This document shows positions 47,614 through 59,089 of a stretch of 64,000 nucleotides of DNA, piece by piece. The notes below the pieces were generated by a model that was given only the letters and a program-made list of their open reading frames with translations, searched no databases and was not told the DNA's origin. Location: assembly GCA_036346375.1 (NCBI GenBank), contig CM070520.1, positions 16,503,791 through 16,567,790 of the forward strand. The letters run 5' to 3'. Each line of letters opens with the position of its first letter. Within the stretch, counting starts at the first letter, position 1. This stretch comes from Guadua angustifolia. Lineage: Eukaryota; Streptophyta; Magnoliopsida; Poales; Poaceae. The position numbers and the translations under genes were made by a program.

Positions 47614-48331
47614 CATTGCGATAAATAGCTTAGAATATGATGGACTATGTGTTTGCTATTATGTTGTGATGTTGAACACTTGAACTATATCTGTTTGTTA
47701 TTATGTTGTGATGGGAAACTATGTGCTTGCTATTAATTATGTTATGATGTGAAACTATATGTGTTTGTTATTATATTATGATGTGGAACTATTTATGTTT
47801 GTTATTATAGTATGATGTGTTCGTTGGTTTTGAGGTAAACAATGTTCACATGTCTTTGTTCATACAATGCTCAATGTTGGCTAATACTATTAAGATGTTC
47901 TGTGTAAGTGTAACTAAAATACCATTTAAAGTTGGTATGTTTGGAACTTTTGATAGATCATGTACCACGTCTTTGTGGAATTTTCCGCTTTCGTTTTCGT
48001 ATCCGATCCGTTCCGTTTCGCTTCCGTTTCCGTCACTACCCGTTTCCGTTTCCGTTTCCGGCGTTTCCGATTTCGATACCGTTACCGGTATAAAATATGG
48101 AAACGGAAACGGAATAGCTATTTACCGACCGTTTCCGTACCGTTTTCACCCCTATCCTGGCTATCTACTTTTGCCAATCTTTTTTTTTAAAACGTGATTT
48201 ACTTATGCTGTTGTACATGTTGGGGACGCTGTCTTGTCGTACCGAAGTTTGGAAAACTGAATTAGGCTTTTTGTACACAGAAAATGCCTGCTGGAGTTGC
48301 CAAACTCATGCATAGCAGAAGCGTGCATGTA

Positions 48332-48618
48332 GGGTGTGTTTGATTGTCTGCATCATCCTAGCCTGTTACGTATGAGCCATTCAAACTAGTCTTGGCCTGT
48401 ATGAGTGGATACAAACTGAGTTGTTTGGTTGCTTGTTTATGCATCTCACGGGCCTGCATTAGAGAGAAGCCTAATTTTTATGTTTCCTTCATCCTACATG
48501 AGTGGGTGCAATTGCATCCATCTGGCCTGGATGTACAAGAAACCAAACACGTGTCTAACAGATACAGTTGCATCCACTTATACTATTCAGACACCCATGC
48601 AGGTAACCAAACGCACCC
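48332..48618. mobile_element. MITE with GGGTGTGTTTG termini (287 bp)
   Basis: Left end GGGTGTGTTTGATTGTCTGC and right end GCAGGTAACCAAACGCACCC form imperfect inverted repeats. GTA is present on both flanks (48329-48331, 48619-48621). Non-coding. Harbinger- or hAT-derived; class not certain. Confidence 0.65.
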
Positions 48619-49087
48619 GTAGTACATCTGTGTACAACATGCAGCACAAGAGCAATTTTGTAAGCTGGTTCACTGCTGGCATGGGTAACAGTTTAATTTT
48701 TATAGGGATGGAAAAAAATTCTCACCTTTCAAACGGGGCATGAATCTATAAATTAATAGAATCGCTCACTACTGTGTTTGCCATTTTACATTTTTTTTTT
48801 GAAGTGAGAGCATTTTACCTGTTACAAGGCATTTCTTGTGCCAGTCAATTGAGATAAGTACTGCTCCTTCTTCTTAGACCATGACATGAGTAATGGTGAC
48901 CTATTTGTTCCAAGAAACTTTGCGCTGAACTTTTATTAGAGGAAATCACCGATTATGAGGTCTACATGCAAGATACAGACAATAGCAACTGATCTCCTTC
49001 ATTTGTAGACAAGTTTCGATTGAGAAAATTAAGTGCAACATTGAGTGCTAATAAGTTAATAATGACTTGCTGAAACATGGTTTATTA

Positions 49088-49318
49088 GGGCCTGTTTGGT
49101 AGAGCTCCAGATTCCAGCTTCACCTGAGATCTGAAATTTATAGGCTAAAATAAAGTGAATTAAGTATATATTTTTAGTCTAAAATGTAAACAAGATGATC
49201 CATCTAAACACTCTTAATGTACTCACAACTCCAACTTCATGAATCTGATGAAGCTAAAATTTTCAGCTTCACCAGATTCTTAGAATCTGAAAAAACTGAA
49301 TCCCTACCAAACAGGCTC
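49088..49318. mobile_element. Tourist/Harbinger-like MITE (231 bp)
   Basis: Inverted ends GGGCCTGTTTGGTAG and CTACCAAACAGGCTC, flanked by TTA (49085-49087, 49319-49321). The interior shares the ATCCATCTAAACACTCTTAA block with 27802-28032 in opposite orientation. Confidence 0.85.
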
Positions 49319-49321
49319 TTA

Positions 49322-50325
49322 CTTTAGCCTTTGCTTTCAGACATGTCACATACGGCCAAGCTTAAGGCCTTCTAGTCATAACACATGTTCAGCAAGAGAA
49401 ACATCTTACAGGATCGCCATATTTGCAGAATTTTTTAAATAATATTATAGAAATAATATGTAGAAAAAATTACACAAATATATCTCGGGTGCCATTTGAA
49501 TTGACGACGGAGTCTCTATTGCCAAATGAAATGACCATAGTCCTACGTGACATCCCGCTAAGGTCTGTGTCGCCAATTCAATTCAATTCAATGGCTTTGA
49601 CAACAAGTTTCTATTGAGTAAATTGCCAACATCGATTTCCAATGACTTGAAAGTTCATGCTGTCCAGTTCTCGTTCGAATCTAGGTTATTGAAAACACCT
49701 CTGGATCGAACACCGAGACAACCAAATAACCAACACATACAAACACCTAACAACCCAAACAATACCAAACTACTGCACTACAACCACCACCACCATGTGG
49801 CTGAAACAGGTGCACTCCCTACCGGCTTTCATAAAGGCCGCAAGCACATTGATCATTCTTGTAACTTGGTAATGGTGGTAGGAAAGGAACAGGCATGTCT
49901 TTCAAAATAAAATATCGATGTACCGTGAGATCCTAGCCCTCATCAAAGAAGATGCCAAGCTTTGGGAAATGGCTGGAGCAAAGCAATTAAAAGAGTTAAC
50001 AACAAGGGCAAACAATGATGTGTAGCAATCAGTGTCCCCCTTCCCCGGTTCTCTCTTGTAAAGAGCAACATCCTTTTTCATCACAAGTGCCGCTTGTGTT
50101 ACCTGTAACATAACTTGTATTTATTTCTATCCCTTCTAATATATGCCTCAGCAATTGCTGGCTTAAAAAAAAAGGCAGAGAAACTGGCATCAACTTCCAT
50201 AACTCCATGTCATCCTCATAGCATTAAATCTTTCTTATTGCAAGTAGTAACAGAGAAGAAGCTGTGCATCACAGACACAATGATAAAGGCACACTTGGTA
50301 TTGTGATACTTGGTTCAGTTTGTCG
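49322..50325. other. Non-coding stretch
   Basis: No gene seen. Open frames at 49.6-50.1 kb show no domain or consistent codon use and overlap on both strands. Confidence 0.4.
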
Positions 50326-50329
50326 GAGG

Positions 50330-50870
50330 AACCAGACATTTCAGCTTCCACCAACACCTCAGTTGCCTCTGGTTTGTAAATGGACTAACCACACTGAATT
50401 ATCTCTCAATTTTCAAGCTCATTATCTGTAAAAAACATTTTTTCAAAGGAATTAATTGAAAACCTCACTTGGAGTTCCTTATGAAGAGAAATGTGTTGCC
50501 TTTGTATTGTAGTTCCTTATAAGTTATTATGATCATCTGTGCTACATGTTCACTGTGATAATGTGGATATGTATATATATTGCTTTTCCTTCTGTCCAAG
50601 TACAGGATGGATTTGAAATGTGCCAATGTCTTATCTGCAAACACATGAGTGGATGCTACTTTCTATTAGTTCACCAGGAAAGCATTTTGTTAGCTTTGAT
50701 CAAGGTGTAGCTGTGTCCAAATTTCGTTTTGTCCTCACAACATCGGTATTGGAATTGCAGACCACTTTCAAAAAAAAAAAGTATTGGAATTGCAGACTAG
50801 AGATGCCGAACTCATGCAAAGCAACTAGCAAGGCATCTAGGACGATTGTACAATATGCAAGGAAAAATAC
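50330..50870 (-). repeat. Diverged copy of the 40.5/42.9-kb unit
   Basis: Shares TTCAGCTTCCACCAACACCT (50340), the GAGTTCCTTATGAAGAGAAAT block, a TATATATATTGC box (about 50570), GTCCAAGTACAGGATGG and TTCACCAGGAAAGCAT in the same order as copies A and B. It also holds a short direct repeat, GTATTGGAATTGCAGA, at about 50745 and 50782 around an A-run. Confidence 0.5.
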
Positions 50871-50879
50871 ATAACGATA

Positions 50880-52280
50880 ATTGTTTTTTCAATTAGCAAA
50901 GTCCCACAAGCCCAACATTCAACTAATTATTGTAAGCAGGGTTCACAACGAGATTTTAAAATAAAATTACTGCTGTTTTAGGCATTTAATATGTTTATGA
51001 GATTTTCCTTGTGTCGGTTGAACAATGGTTTTTTTAAATCCTCAATAGTGTTGAGTTTAGTGGAGCTCGCGTTACGAGATATTTTATTTGAAGAAGAAAC
51101 TTCCTGACGAACGTAGAATATAAGTATGAGAGGTGCTTCCATGTTCTCTTTTTTACTGTTGCACAAATATTAAAGCATGAATAAATGGTAGATAGTGATT
51201 ACTTATCCCTTCGCTTGCTTAAGATTTATGCAACTTGTATCAGGAGAGAAAGTATTGAAGCACTGCTCACTAATAATGAGATTGAACAATGCTAAACTAT
51301 TGAACTTAGCTTTCATAGTCCACATCATTGCAAATTCTGCTCCATTTCACAAACTTTAAAATTCTCCTCTTAGATTAGTGCCATTAGCGCTGAAGCATAG
51401 AGAAAGTTTGAGGTATTTCTGTATTAAAAAAAAAACATCTTTTAGGGTCCAGCTGCTAATAGGTCATCCACAGTTTACTTAAACGCTATGATTATCATTA
51501 ACATAACTTGGCAGCTCCTTCAAGGCCTCAGGCAGATTCCTCTCTTGACAGAAATAGAGAAGTGCATCTTTCAATGGTAGAAACAAGATTAGAGCTCGAA
51601 CGAGTTATAAGATTGTTTTCTCTCTCTTGGTAATTAAAATTGAACAATATGTTTGTACTAATTGTTACAACAATGCATGCGTAGTACCGATTAAATGGAA
51701 ATAGATATGATTACCCAACCAATTACAATTAGTGCTTTAGCCATCTAGAAGAACAAACTGAGAACTCTCTTCTATATAAATTATGACCTTAAATACCATA
51801 TTACCATTATTCTATATAACATAATAACATATGATGTATCTTTTGACACGATAGGCTCAAAAAGATCTACTTTCCATATTCAGATCATATGTTTTGCAGC
51901 CGTATCTAGAACCAAAAGGATACAAGAATTCTGTTATAAGCACATTTGACACAAACAGAAGAAAAAAATAGGGATGAAAAAACAAAGATCAAACTGAACA
52001 GGTTATCACGCAGCTGTCATTGTAAACCTGAACTAAAGACTATTCGTGGGTAATTTGCAACCTCTTCGTTCTTGCTTGTTTCCAGACTTGAAGAAGTTTG
52101 GAAGCTACACCTCTTCATTCAGATCCTGATGTTTCGCACCACGAGTCTTTCAGCCGCCAATCCAGAAGGGAGCAGTCTGTAGTCTGGCCTTAGCCTTACC
52201 TGGCCAAAGGTAACGCTGTTGGACAGCCGATCATCTCCAGGGAGGGGTTTGCAAGAGATGCTCATCTTTTCATAAATTGC
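50880..52280. other. Non-coding AT-rich stretch
   Basis: No exon chain or element boundaries recognised on either strand. Confidence 0.4.
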
Positions 52281-52284
52281 ATTT

Positions 52285-52640
52285 GGGTGCGCCAACTATG
52301 GATACCTATCTTTTGTCACAGTTCTAGCTTGCAAGCCGTTTGTTTACACAACTCAGTTTCCACCAACATCTTACTTGTTTTTTGGCTAGCTTCTGCCACA
52401 CATGCATTTACTATTTTTCCTGTGATTTTCTGCAGATTTGTGGCTGGATGCATATACGGAGACGTTCATTTATAAATGACCATTGCCGTTTCTACAAAGC
52501 AAAGAAATTCTTCCAAGAACGCAGAATTTACTTGGAGTTCATACTTTAGGAACTGAAACCTCTGACTGCTCATGTAATATATGTTCCTCGTCATTCTTTT
52601 CACGTTCCTTGTCGTAAGAAGATAATCATGAGAAGTTCAT
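52285..52640 (-). repeat. Diverged copy of the same unit
   Basis: Contains CAGTTTCCACCAACATCTTA (about 52357) followed, as in the other copies, by an ACTTGGAGTTCATACTTTAG-type block and a TAATATATG promoter-like word. Confidence 0.4.
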
Positions 52641-52754
52641 CCAACATGGATTGCACATCACAATGCAATGATCTTAAACAGACCCGTGAAAATGAACATT
52701 ATTTGTGTGTACCTGTTTTTGAATACAGAAGGAATAAGAACATTTTATATGACT

Positions 52755-53490
52755 GAGCTTTTCAAAAAGTCCAATTAATACCCTCAACTACAAAACCTGG
52801 TATTTAACCCCAAACTTACAAACCAGGTTAATTTACATCCCAAAGTGGTTTGGATGATATGGTTCCACTTAAGGTGGTTTTTGCCATGTTGGTAACCATG
52901 TCATTGGGTTTTGTTAATGAGGATCTAACTCAAGGATGTTGATATCCACATCATCGACCTCTTTCTTACCCATCTTTCCCTCTCTCCATTCTCTTTCTTG
53001 TTCATGTCATCCTCCATCCTCTCATTTGGATCTGTGTCAGCCGCACTCACTGCATGAGCTCATAGGGCAAGATGAAGAGAAGGAGAAAGGCTAAAAAGAT
53101 CATCTACTTCATCTTGGCATGCTTCCATCAGCGCTGACAAGACAGCATTAATTGAACGAGAAGAGAATTAAGGCGAGGCTGGTGATGTGCCCTTGTATGG
53201 GGAAGCTCAGAGAAAGTAGCAGTGTTTTCCTCACTGAACTCTCGATTTCACCGTACAAGGAAGACTGCTCATGACATCAATCAGCTAATTCATGACATGA
53301 CTGTCAACGTGAAACCATCCTAAGTTGGGTCCTCATCAACAAAACTGTGCCTGGCCTGTAACTATCATAGGGTGTAAATTGACATGGTTTTGTAAGTTTA
53401 GGGTGTTAAATTTCAGATCTTGTAGTTTAGGATCTTAATTGGACTTATTTTTGAAAGTTTGTGGGTGTAAATTAACTTATTCCAATACAG
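52755..53490. mobile_element. Foldback/MITE-like repeat, copy 1
   Basis: Left part (AAAAAGTCCAATTAATACCC, then ACAAACCAGGTTAATTTACA) is mirrored at the right (TCTTAATTGGACTTATTTTT; GGTGTAAATTGACATGG), giving a loosely palindromic element of about 0.7 kb. It shares a block around GTTGATATCCACATCATCGA with 62975-63425. Confidence 0.6.
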
Positions 53491-53499
53491 AATAAAGAG

Positions 53500-53990
53500 G
53501 AAAAATCAAGTGACTTAACAATCAAAATTCATGCAATGTACCAATTCAAAAAATAAAAAGCCTTGTGTCATGATCACACACCACATGCGTAGGCATCTTT
53601 GTCACTGTACACATGCTTTAATCCCACCCAACTACTCAGGTGAATTTGGTCCATCAAAATCTCATAATCAAATAAACAACTCGCGTTAAGAGTTAACAAG
53701 TCAGCACATGAAAATATTCGGTTTTGGGCCAATTGCACATATTTAATCTTTTCTACAACAGAACTCTCAAGCATTTCTCTGAGAACTCATATTCCACCTA
53801 AACCCTTCAACAGCACACCCAGCAGATGGTATTTCCTGTTGGCTATCAATATCATCATGGTGCCTCCAAAATAGCAGTCCATGTTGCCGCCTACCTCTGC
53901 TAATCTTCAAATAAAACATTCCCCCATCAAGTGCAAATGAAATGTGTACAAACAAATTTAGGTATATGTGTTCGATCTTGCTGTAAACAC
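53500..53990. other. Non-coding stretch
   Basis: No gene or element boundaries recognised. Confidence 0.35.
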
Positions 53991-53999
53991 CATGTATCG

Positions 54000-54480
54000 A
54001 CCTATAGAAAGTACTTGTTCTTCAGGTTCCACCAATATCTCAAGATAAATGTTTACCTCGCTGTCTAATCTGTCTATTTTTGCATTTTTGCCAGAAGTTC
54101 TTACTTTTTATGAAGATGAATAGAAATATGTCTCCTGATATTATCCGTTTATCTCTTTATATAGCCAATCGATCATATGATTTACCATACATGCATATCA
54201 TATGATGAGAAGCATGCATGTGGAATGGAAGAACACATTGCCCTCTGTTGATCATTATATACACAGCCACGCTCTGTTGGTAGCTTGAAAAAAAAACACT
54301 CTGTTGCTCAAGCATGCGTATATTGCTTTTCCTTCATGCTAAGTTCATCCAATATCATCATTCATCCAAAGCCGAAAGGTCTCATTTGTGTGCCTACATG
54401 TCTTCTGCTAGCCCATTGTGCATATATATATTAGTCACCAAGAAAAGGTTGCTGATTAGTCATCCGGTATGATCTAATTG
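54000..54480 (-). repeat. Diverged copy of the same unit
   Basis: CAGGTTCCACCAATATCTCA (about 54024), a minus-strand TATATAAAG box (forward CTTTATATA at about 54155), CAATCGATCATATGAT and AGTCACCAAGAAAAGG follow in the order seen in the other copies. Confidence 0.45.
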
Positions 54481-54899
54481 TGTCACACTTTATCCAATCC
54501 TATCACACATTTGTCTCATGGATGTAGTACTCATCTGACACTAAAGTTGCATCAAAGACAAACTGCATTATCAGTATTACTCCTTTAAGAGCTAATGCTT
54601 CACATTCTAAGGACAGTAGTTTAACAGAGAAGAAGCAACCTCTGAATTTTTTGGACAAAGACTAGTTTCAGAATGCAGTGAGGTTACTGCAGATTGACAT
54701 TAAAGACAAACTGCATTAGCATTTTCCTGTGCAGTGGGAAAGATAGAAGAACAATATGTTTATAACTTTATTCCACCAGAAAGACAAAACCATGGTGTCC
54801 TCGAAAGAGCAGCAGAGTGTATATTCATATAGAGACTACTGTAGTCCTCACCGATACCGAAACAATTCTACCCATTTCTGCTGGATCTTACTTTCATTG

Positions 54900-55170
54900 C
54901 CACACGTCTGCCCACAGGAAACACTTCTCTTCAGCTTCCACCAACATCCCTAATAAAATCAAATCCTTTCTTTGCTACTTTTTTTTAAAAAAAAATAACT
55001 TTTCTTTTCATTATGAACTGCCAGGGTTGTTCTTACTTTATGTGAAGAAGACGAGTAGGAAGTGTGTTGCCTGATCTACTCCGAGTGAATAACGATCCTT
55101 TCATGTCTTTATATAGCCGATGGATCATATGATGCATGATGTATATGCATTTCGCATGATCAGATGGATA
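54900..55170 (-). repeat. Diverged copy of the same unit, promoter part best kept
   Basis: CAGCTTCCACCAACATCCCT (about 54932) followed by a minus-strand TATATAAAG box (forward CTTTATATAG at about 55109) and CATATGATGCATGATG. Confidence 0.45.
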
Positions 55171-55179
55171 TGTGACTAG

Positions 55180-55460
55180 AGCTAGGTATTGGGCCGAGTT
55201 TTTTTGCGGTGGCTCGTAGCACGGCATGACTAAAGCATGGCATGGCACGTATGCGTATGAGTCTGGCCGGCATGGCATGAATGATAGGGCGGTGCCAAGA
55301 CTCGTGGTGGGGCATGATAGGCGGCACGACATGACACGCCTACATAGGTGTGTTTGGGCCAACATGGCATGAAACGGGCCCGATGGGCCCGAAGTAGGCA
55401 CGGCACTCGGCAGGATGCTCTGCTGCGACATTGTGTTATATTGTGGTTCGCCCTACGGTT
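55180..55460. repeat. GGCACGACATGGCATG-rich degenerate repeat
   Basis: Short repeated CATGGCATG, GGCACG and GGGCCCGA words in 280 bp, probably the subterminal part of a hAT- or CACTA-like element. No paired ends were found. Open frames here are compositional. Confidence 0.4.
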
Positions 55461-55786
55461 GATACCTTTTGCGGTCCTCGCATGCGGAGAAAGAGGAGAC
55501 AACAGAGATACTAAAAGGCAGAGAATGGAGACTAGAAAGTACATGCTCGCTGACACTGAACACACGCACCGAGCCGCTTCGCACTGGGTACCCTACACTG
55601 GGTGTAAGGTTTTTAACAAGGTATTAACTCTGTACTTGTTCAAGAATTAATAAAATTTAGTTCTTTTCCTCTTAATATTTGTGTCCACTGCCTCAGCTTC
55701 ATATGTCTATGGCTCCTTTCCTCTTGTCGTAATAGTGAAAATGGGCTGAGCCTAGACCGACACAACAGAAAGCGGCATAAATCGTA

Positions 55787-56052
55787 AATGGCACGTCGGG
55801 CAGCTCCGAGGCGATGATGCGTTGCCTCCGCCAGCTGCACGAGATGCCGACCCAGTGGCAAAAAGGCGTGCCGGTGGTCCAGTTGCCACTAAGGATGCTG
55901 AGAGGGTCGAACAGCTGGCCTTTGAAAGCCAGCAGCACGGCGAGGTTAGTGTCGCTGTCGTTGCTCTTGCTCGGATTCGGAGAAGAAGCAGCAGCCACAG
56001 TGGAAAAGGCGATCAGCAGCGCGATGGATGTGAATGGAAATCTAAGTGCCAT
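55787..56052 (-). pseudogene. LRR receptor-like kinase, N-terminal fragment
   Basis: ATG at 56052 begins a signal peptide (FTSIALLIAFSTVAAAS) and the LRR N-terminal cap: TNLAVLLAFKGQLFDPLSIL, GNWTTGTPFCHWVGISC, WRRQR, then SELPDVPF. This is the start of a cell-surface LRR receptor kinase of the large FLS2/Xa21-like subfamily. Homology ends abruptly after VPF at about 55787. None of the LRRs, membrane segment or kinase domain lies within the window, so it is a truncated remnant of about 88 codons. Confidence 0.85.
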
Positions 56053-56479
56053 ATCTGGGCAGTGGTGCATCGGCGAGAATAGAGCATTACTTTCGGGGGC
56101 AGACTGAGGTTTCAGCTCTCTATTGCTTTGCATGGTTCAACATCGAAGACCTTGACTATCTACAACGAACAACTGAACAAAAACTACATTCCTATGCAAA
56201 TCAAAGTTGGGAAGTGGTGAAAAAAAATGTATATATTGGGATTAAAATAATGGTTAAAGTTATGGGAGGCAGGCAGACATGCATGCACTTCCTTTTTGTA
56301 AGGTTAATTACTATCGCGAGCATCTTTGAGGCGACGTCCTTAATTAGACTACACCGATTCGGTGGTGAGTGGCAAGCCCTACTATTATGGCTTTTTAAAA
56401 TGCGAAGTTTGCAAAGCGCATACAGTGTTTATAAGAGAATTTTTACTATCTTCGAGAGGTACTAAAATATATATTGAAC

Positions 56480-57636
56480 TAGGGGTGAAAATGGTACGGA
56501 TAATTTCCAACCGACCGACCGACCGAAGCGCCTCGGATAGCAATTCGGATAATTTTTCGGATATCCGGATATTTTGTGCAGATACGGATCGGATATGGAT
56601 AAAGTGTCCCGGATACGGATACGGATATCTCGGATAATATCCGAGCATTTTTTCGGATACTATCCGCCGGATAATATCCGAATTCCAGCCTTTTTAACTT
56701 AGCCCGACGGCTTGGCCCGTATGTTCGGCCGACCCATCTAGACTTGAGTTGAATAATAAATATACAAGCTGGAGCCTGAAAGTGGAACCCTAGCCGCCAC
56801 TTTAGTTCCCTGCCCTGCCCCCAACCAGACTTGAGTTGAATAATAAATATACAAGCTGGAGCCTGGAAGTGGAACCCTAGCCGCCACTTTAGTTCCCTGC
56901 GCTGCCCCCAACCTATCCAGTATCCAGTCCACATCTCCAACTCCAGGTCGTGGCGGCGCGGTGGCGCGCCTGGCCGTCCGCGCCTCCGGTCCTCCAGGTC
57001 ATCCCCGGTCACAACTTCACCCCTCCAGGTCGTCACCGGTGCAGGACTTCGCAGCACTGCCGGCGGTGTTCCGCCGGTGGCTGTTGGTGTTCCGATGTCA
57101 TGTTTTGTCCACCGAAAGTTTGATCGCTTCTTTTGTTTTCACTTCAAATCTCATGTAAAAGAGGGCCATGGAGGCCATGGCCCCTAATGGCCTAACTGAT
57201 GCTTAGTGCCATGCATGTGATTTGTTACTTTTGTATACTTGCTATGAATGGTGTGCAACTTCTATAGATGGTGTATAAGTGCAATTCCGAGATATGACTC
57301 AGTGTATTACTATAAACTGTATGGTTTTAACGGTCTTGATCTCTCAATGTCCTATACAATTTATATTGGTTTCTTATCGATAATATTCGTTGTAGCATAT
57401 CACTCCGTTTGTATTTACTATTTAGTGTTTACGCGTATTATTCGAAAAATATCCGTTCCGATGATTATCCGAACTTATTTTATCCGTATTCATTCGAATA
57501 TTATCCATATTCGTATCCGGCACTATCCGTGTCCGAATCCGTATCCGATACTATCTGTGTCCGAATCCGATTCGATAAAATTATATGGATCAAATACAAT
57601 ATAAGTGGTTTTCGATCCATATCCGATCCGTACCAA
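56480..57636. mobile_element. hAT-type non-autonomous element with GGATA-rich ends, right end eroded
   Basis: Left end TAGGGGTGAAAATGGTACGG resembles the 43.7-kb hAT terminus. Subterminal regions are dense in CGGATA (56510-56680) and TATCCG (57440-57625), the inverted arrangement expected for binding sites of its own transposase. The right end stops at GATCCGTACC without the expected TTTTCACCCCTA, so it was lost or truncated. A GC-rich centre (56940-57090) looks like leader or captured sequence. No transposase coding. Confidence 0.7.
56741..56912. repeat. 87-bp tandem duplication inside the GGATA element
   Basis: GACTTGAGTTGAATAATAAA starts at 56741 and again at 56828. The two copies differ at very few bases (for example CTGAAAG/CTGGAAG). 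Confidence 0.9.
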
Positions 57637-58171
57637 TAGATATAATTCTTTTACTCCACAGGAAATAATTGAACTTCAGTTCGTGGACGAAGCATGCATT
57701 CTAGCATCTGCTCAATATGCACTTAAATAGAACAGCTTGGCTAGCTGTTATCTGTCAGGGCTCCGATGCAATCACCGTGCAATCCAACTAAGAAAAGTTT
57801 CAAAAAATTCTGAAAAAAATCATGGATGTACATCTCATCTTACCCTATCTGCATATAAAATTTCATGATCAAATTCGTCCTATGCTTGAAGTTACAAAAA
57901 AGATAAATTTTTCAGAATTTTTAACTTTTGACTTTTCTTAGTTGGATTGCACGGTGATTACACGGGAGCCCTGATTGCACAGCAGTCGTTGCCCTTAAAT
58001 AGATACAACAAAAACATCACAATTCTGACTTATTTCTTTTAGATATAATTCTTTTACTCCACAGGAAATAATTGAACTTCAGTTCGCGGACGAAGCATGC
58101 ATTCTAGCATCTGCTCAAGATGCACTTAAATAGATACAACAAAAACATCACAATTCTGACTTATTTCTTTT
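57637..58171. repeat. 131-bp tandem duplication, first copy carrying a MITE
   Basis: The segment starting TAGATATAATTCTTTTACTC at 57637 recurs at 58040 with two visible mismatches in 94 bp. The shared right part (ATACAACAAAAACATCACAA) lies at about 58003 and 58134. Subtracting the inserted element and its target duplication gives a 131-bp period. Confidence 0.85.
57731..57993. mobile_element. Mutator-like MITE (263 bp)
   Basis: A 9-bp target duplication CTTAAATAG flanks it exactly (57722-57730 and 57994-58002), the length typical of Mutator-like elements. Long inverted arms contain CAGGGCTCC, AATCACCGTGCAATCCAAC and TAAGAAAAG near the left end, mirrored before the right end. The outermost 25 bp are poorly paired. 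Non-coding. Confidence 0.75.
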
Positions 58172-58429
58172 AGCTCATCGCATATATGTGGGTAATCGGA
58201 TTTTAGAGAAGTGTAAAGTACTGAAGAACTCCTTTTGGAAGATTTAGCATGGTTTACTGGGAGGTCAATTGAAATTTCTAAGGTGGGAGGGTGTGAAACA
58301 GAAGTTATGTTTGTTCCCTTAACAACTTTCTAGTAAGCTATTGTTATCCTGTTCATTCAAACTAGATGCATGAGCGCGGCGCACGCCGTGCTAGCCGCAA
58401 CGTGCCCGCACATCGATAGAATAATTTTC

Positions 58430-58920
58430 GAGGGTCTTTCCGCAATTTTTAAAAAAAATTTGAGGGTTTTTTAAAAAATGGCGAAACCCAAATTTTTTGG
58501 GCATCTTTTCGGGAAAAAGGGCTCTATACGTAATTTTCCAAATTTTCGAGTGTCTTTTCCCTTTTTTGGGCTTCTCGGGGAAAAGGGACCTTTACGTATT
58601 TTTTTCAAAATTTTGGGGTCTTTTCCAAAAACAGACGAATTCTAGATTTTTAGGGGGTCTTTTAAGTAATTTTAAAAAGTTTGGGGGGACTTTTCACAAA
58701 AAAGGTGAATTCTAGAATTCTTGGGGCCTTGTACGTAACTTTACAAATTTTCGGGGGGCTTTTCCAGAAAAAGGGATTTGCATGTAATTCCTAAAAATTT
58801 TGGGGCCATTTTCCCAAAAAAGGTCGAATTCCGGTTTTGTTGAGGGGCTTTTCGCAAAAAATAAGATGTAATTTTTGGAATCTCCGGGGGTCTTTCAGCA
58901 AAAAATCACGGTCCTACGCA
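58430..58920. repeat. Degenerate tandem repeat, about 70-80 bp unit
   Basis: About six copies alternate a (T)TACGTAATTTT-like word, AAATTTTCGGGG or AAATTTTGGGG, CTTTTCC and a run of A, sometimes with GAATTCTAGA. No coding. Confidence 0.65.
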
Positions 58921-59089
58921 TGGCCACGACAAGTGTCATGGCAAAAATGGTTGGCCAATGCACACACTCGCAGCCGAGGCTCGAACCCGTCCCCTTGCAT
59001 TCGCATAGGGATGCGGCGCGATGATAGTGTCCACGTTGGTCCGAAATCGATGTGGCCACGCTGAGTGGCCAGGAATCCTATAGGATATA

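Larger units (their letters stand above)
43720..48154 (+). mobile_element. Ac-like hAT transposon, 4,435 bp, complete ends
   Basis: Terminal inverted repeats TAGGGGTGAAAACGGAACGG and, at the other end, TAGGGGTGAAAACGGTACGG (reverse complement), one mismatch in 20. The exact 8-bp target duplication TCCTGGCT lies at 43712-43719 and 48155-48162. Both subterminal regions (43735-43890, 47985-48140) are crowded with AAACGG words, the motif that Ac transposase is known to bind. A GC-rich leader (43930-44380) with repeated CTCCGCCTCCGCCTCCCTGC and GGCTTCATCAC words precedes the transposase gene, as in other plant hATs. Copy A (41220-41260) supplies an empty paralogous site. Confidence 0.95.
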
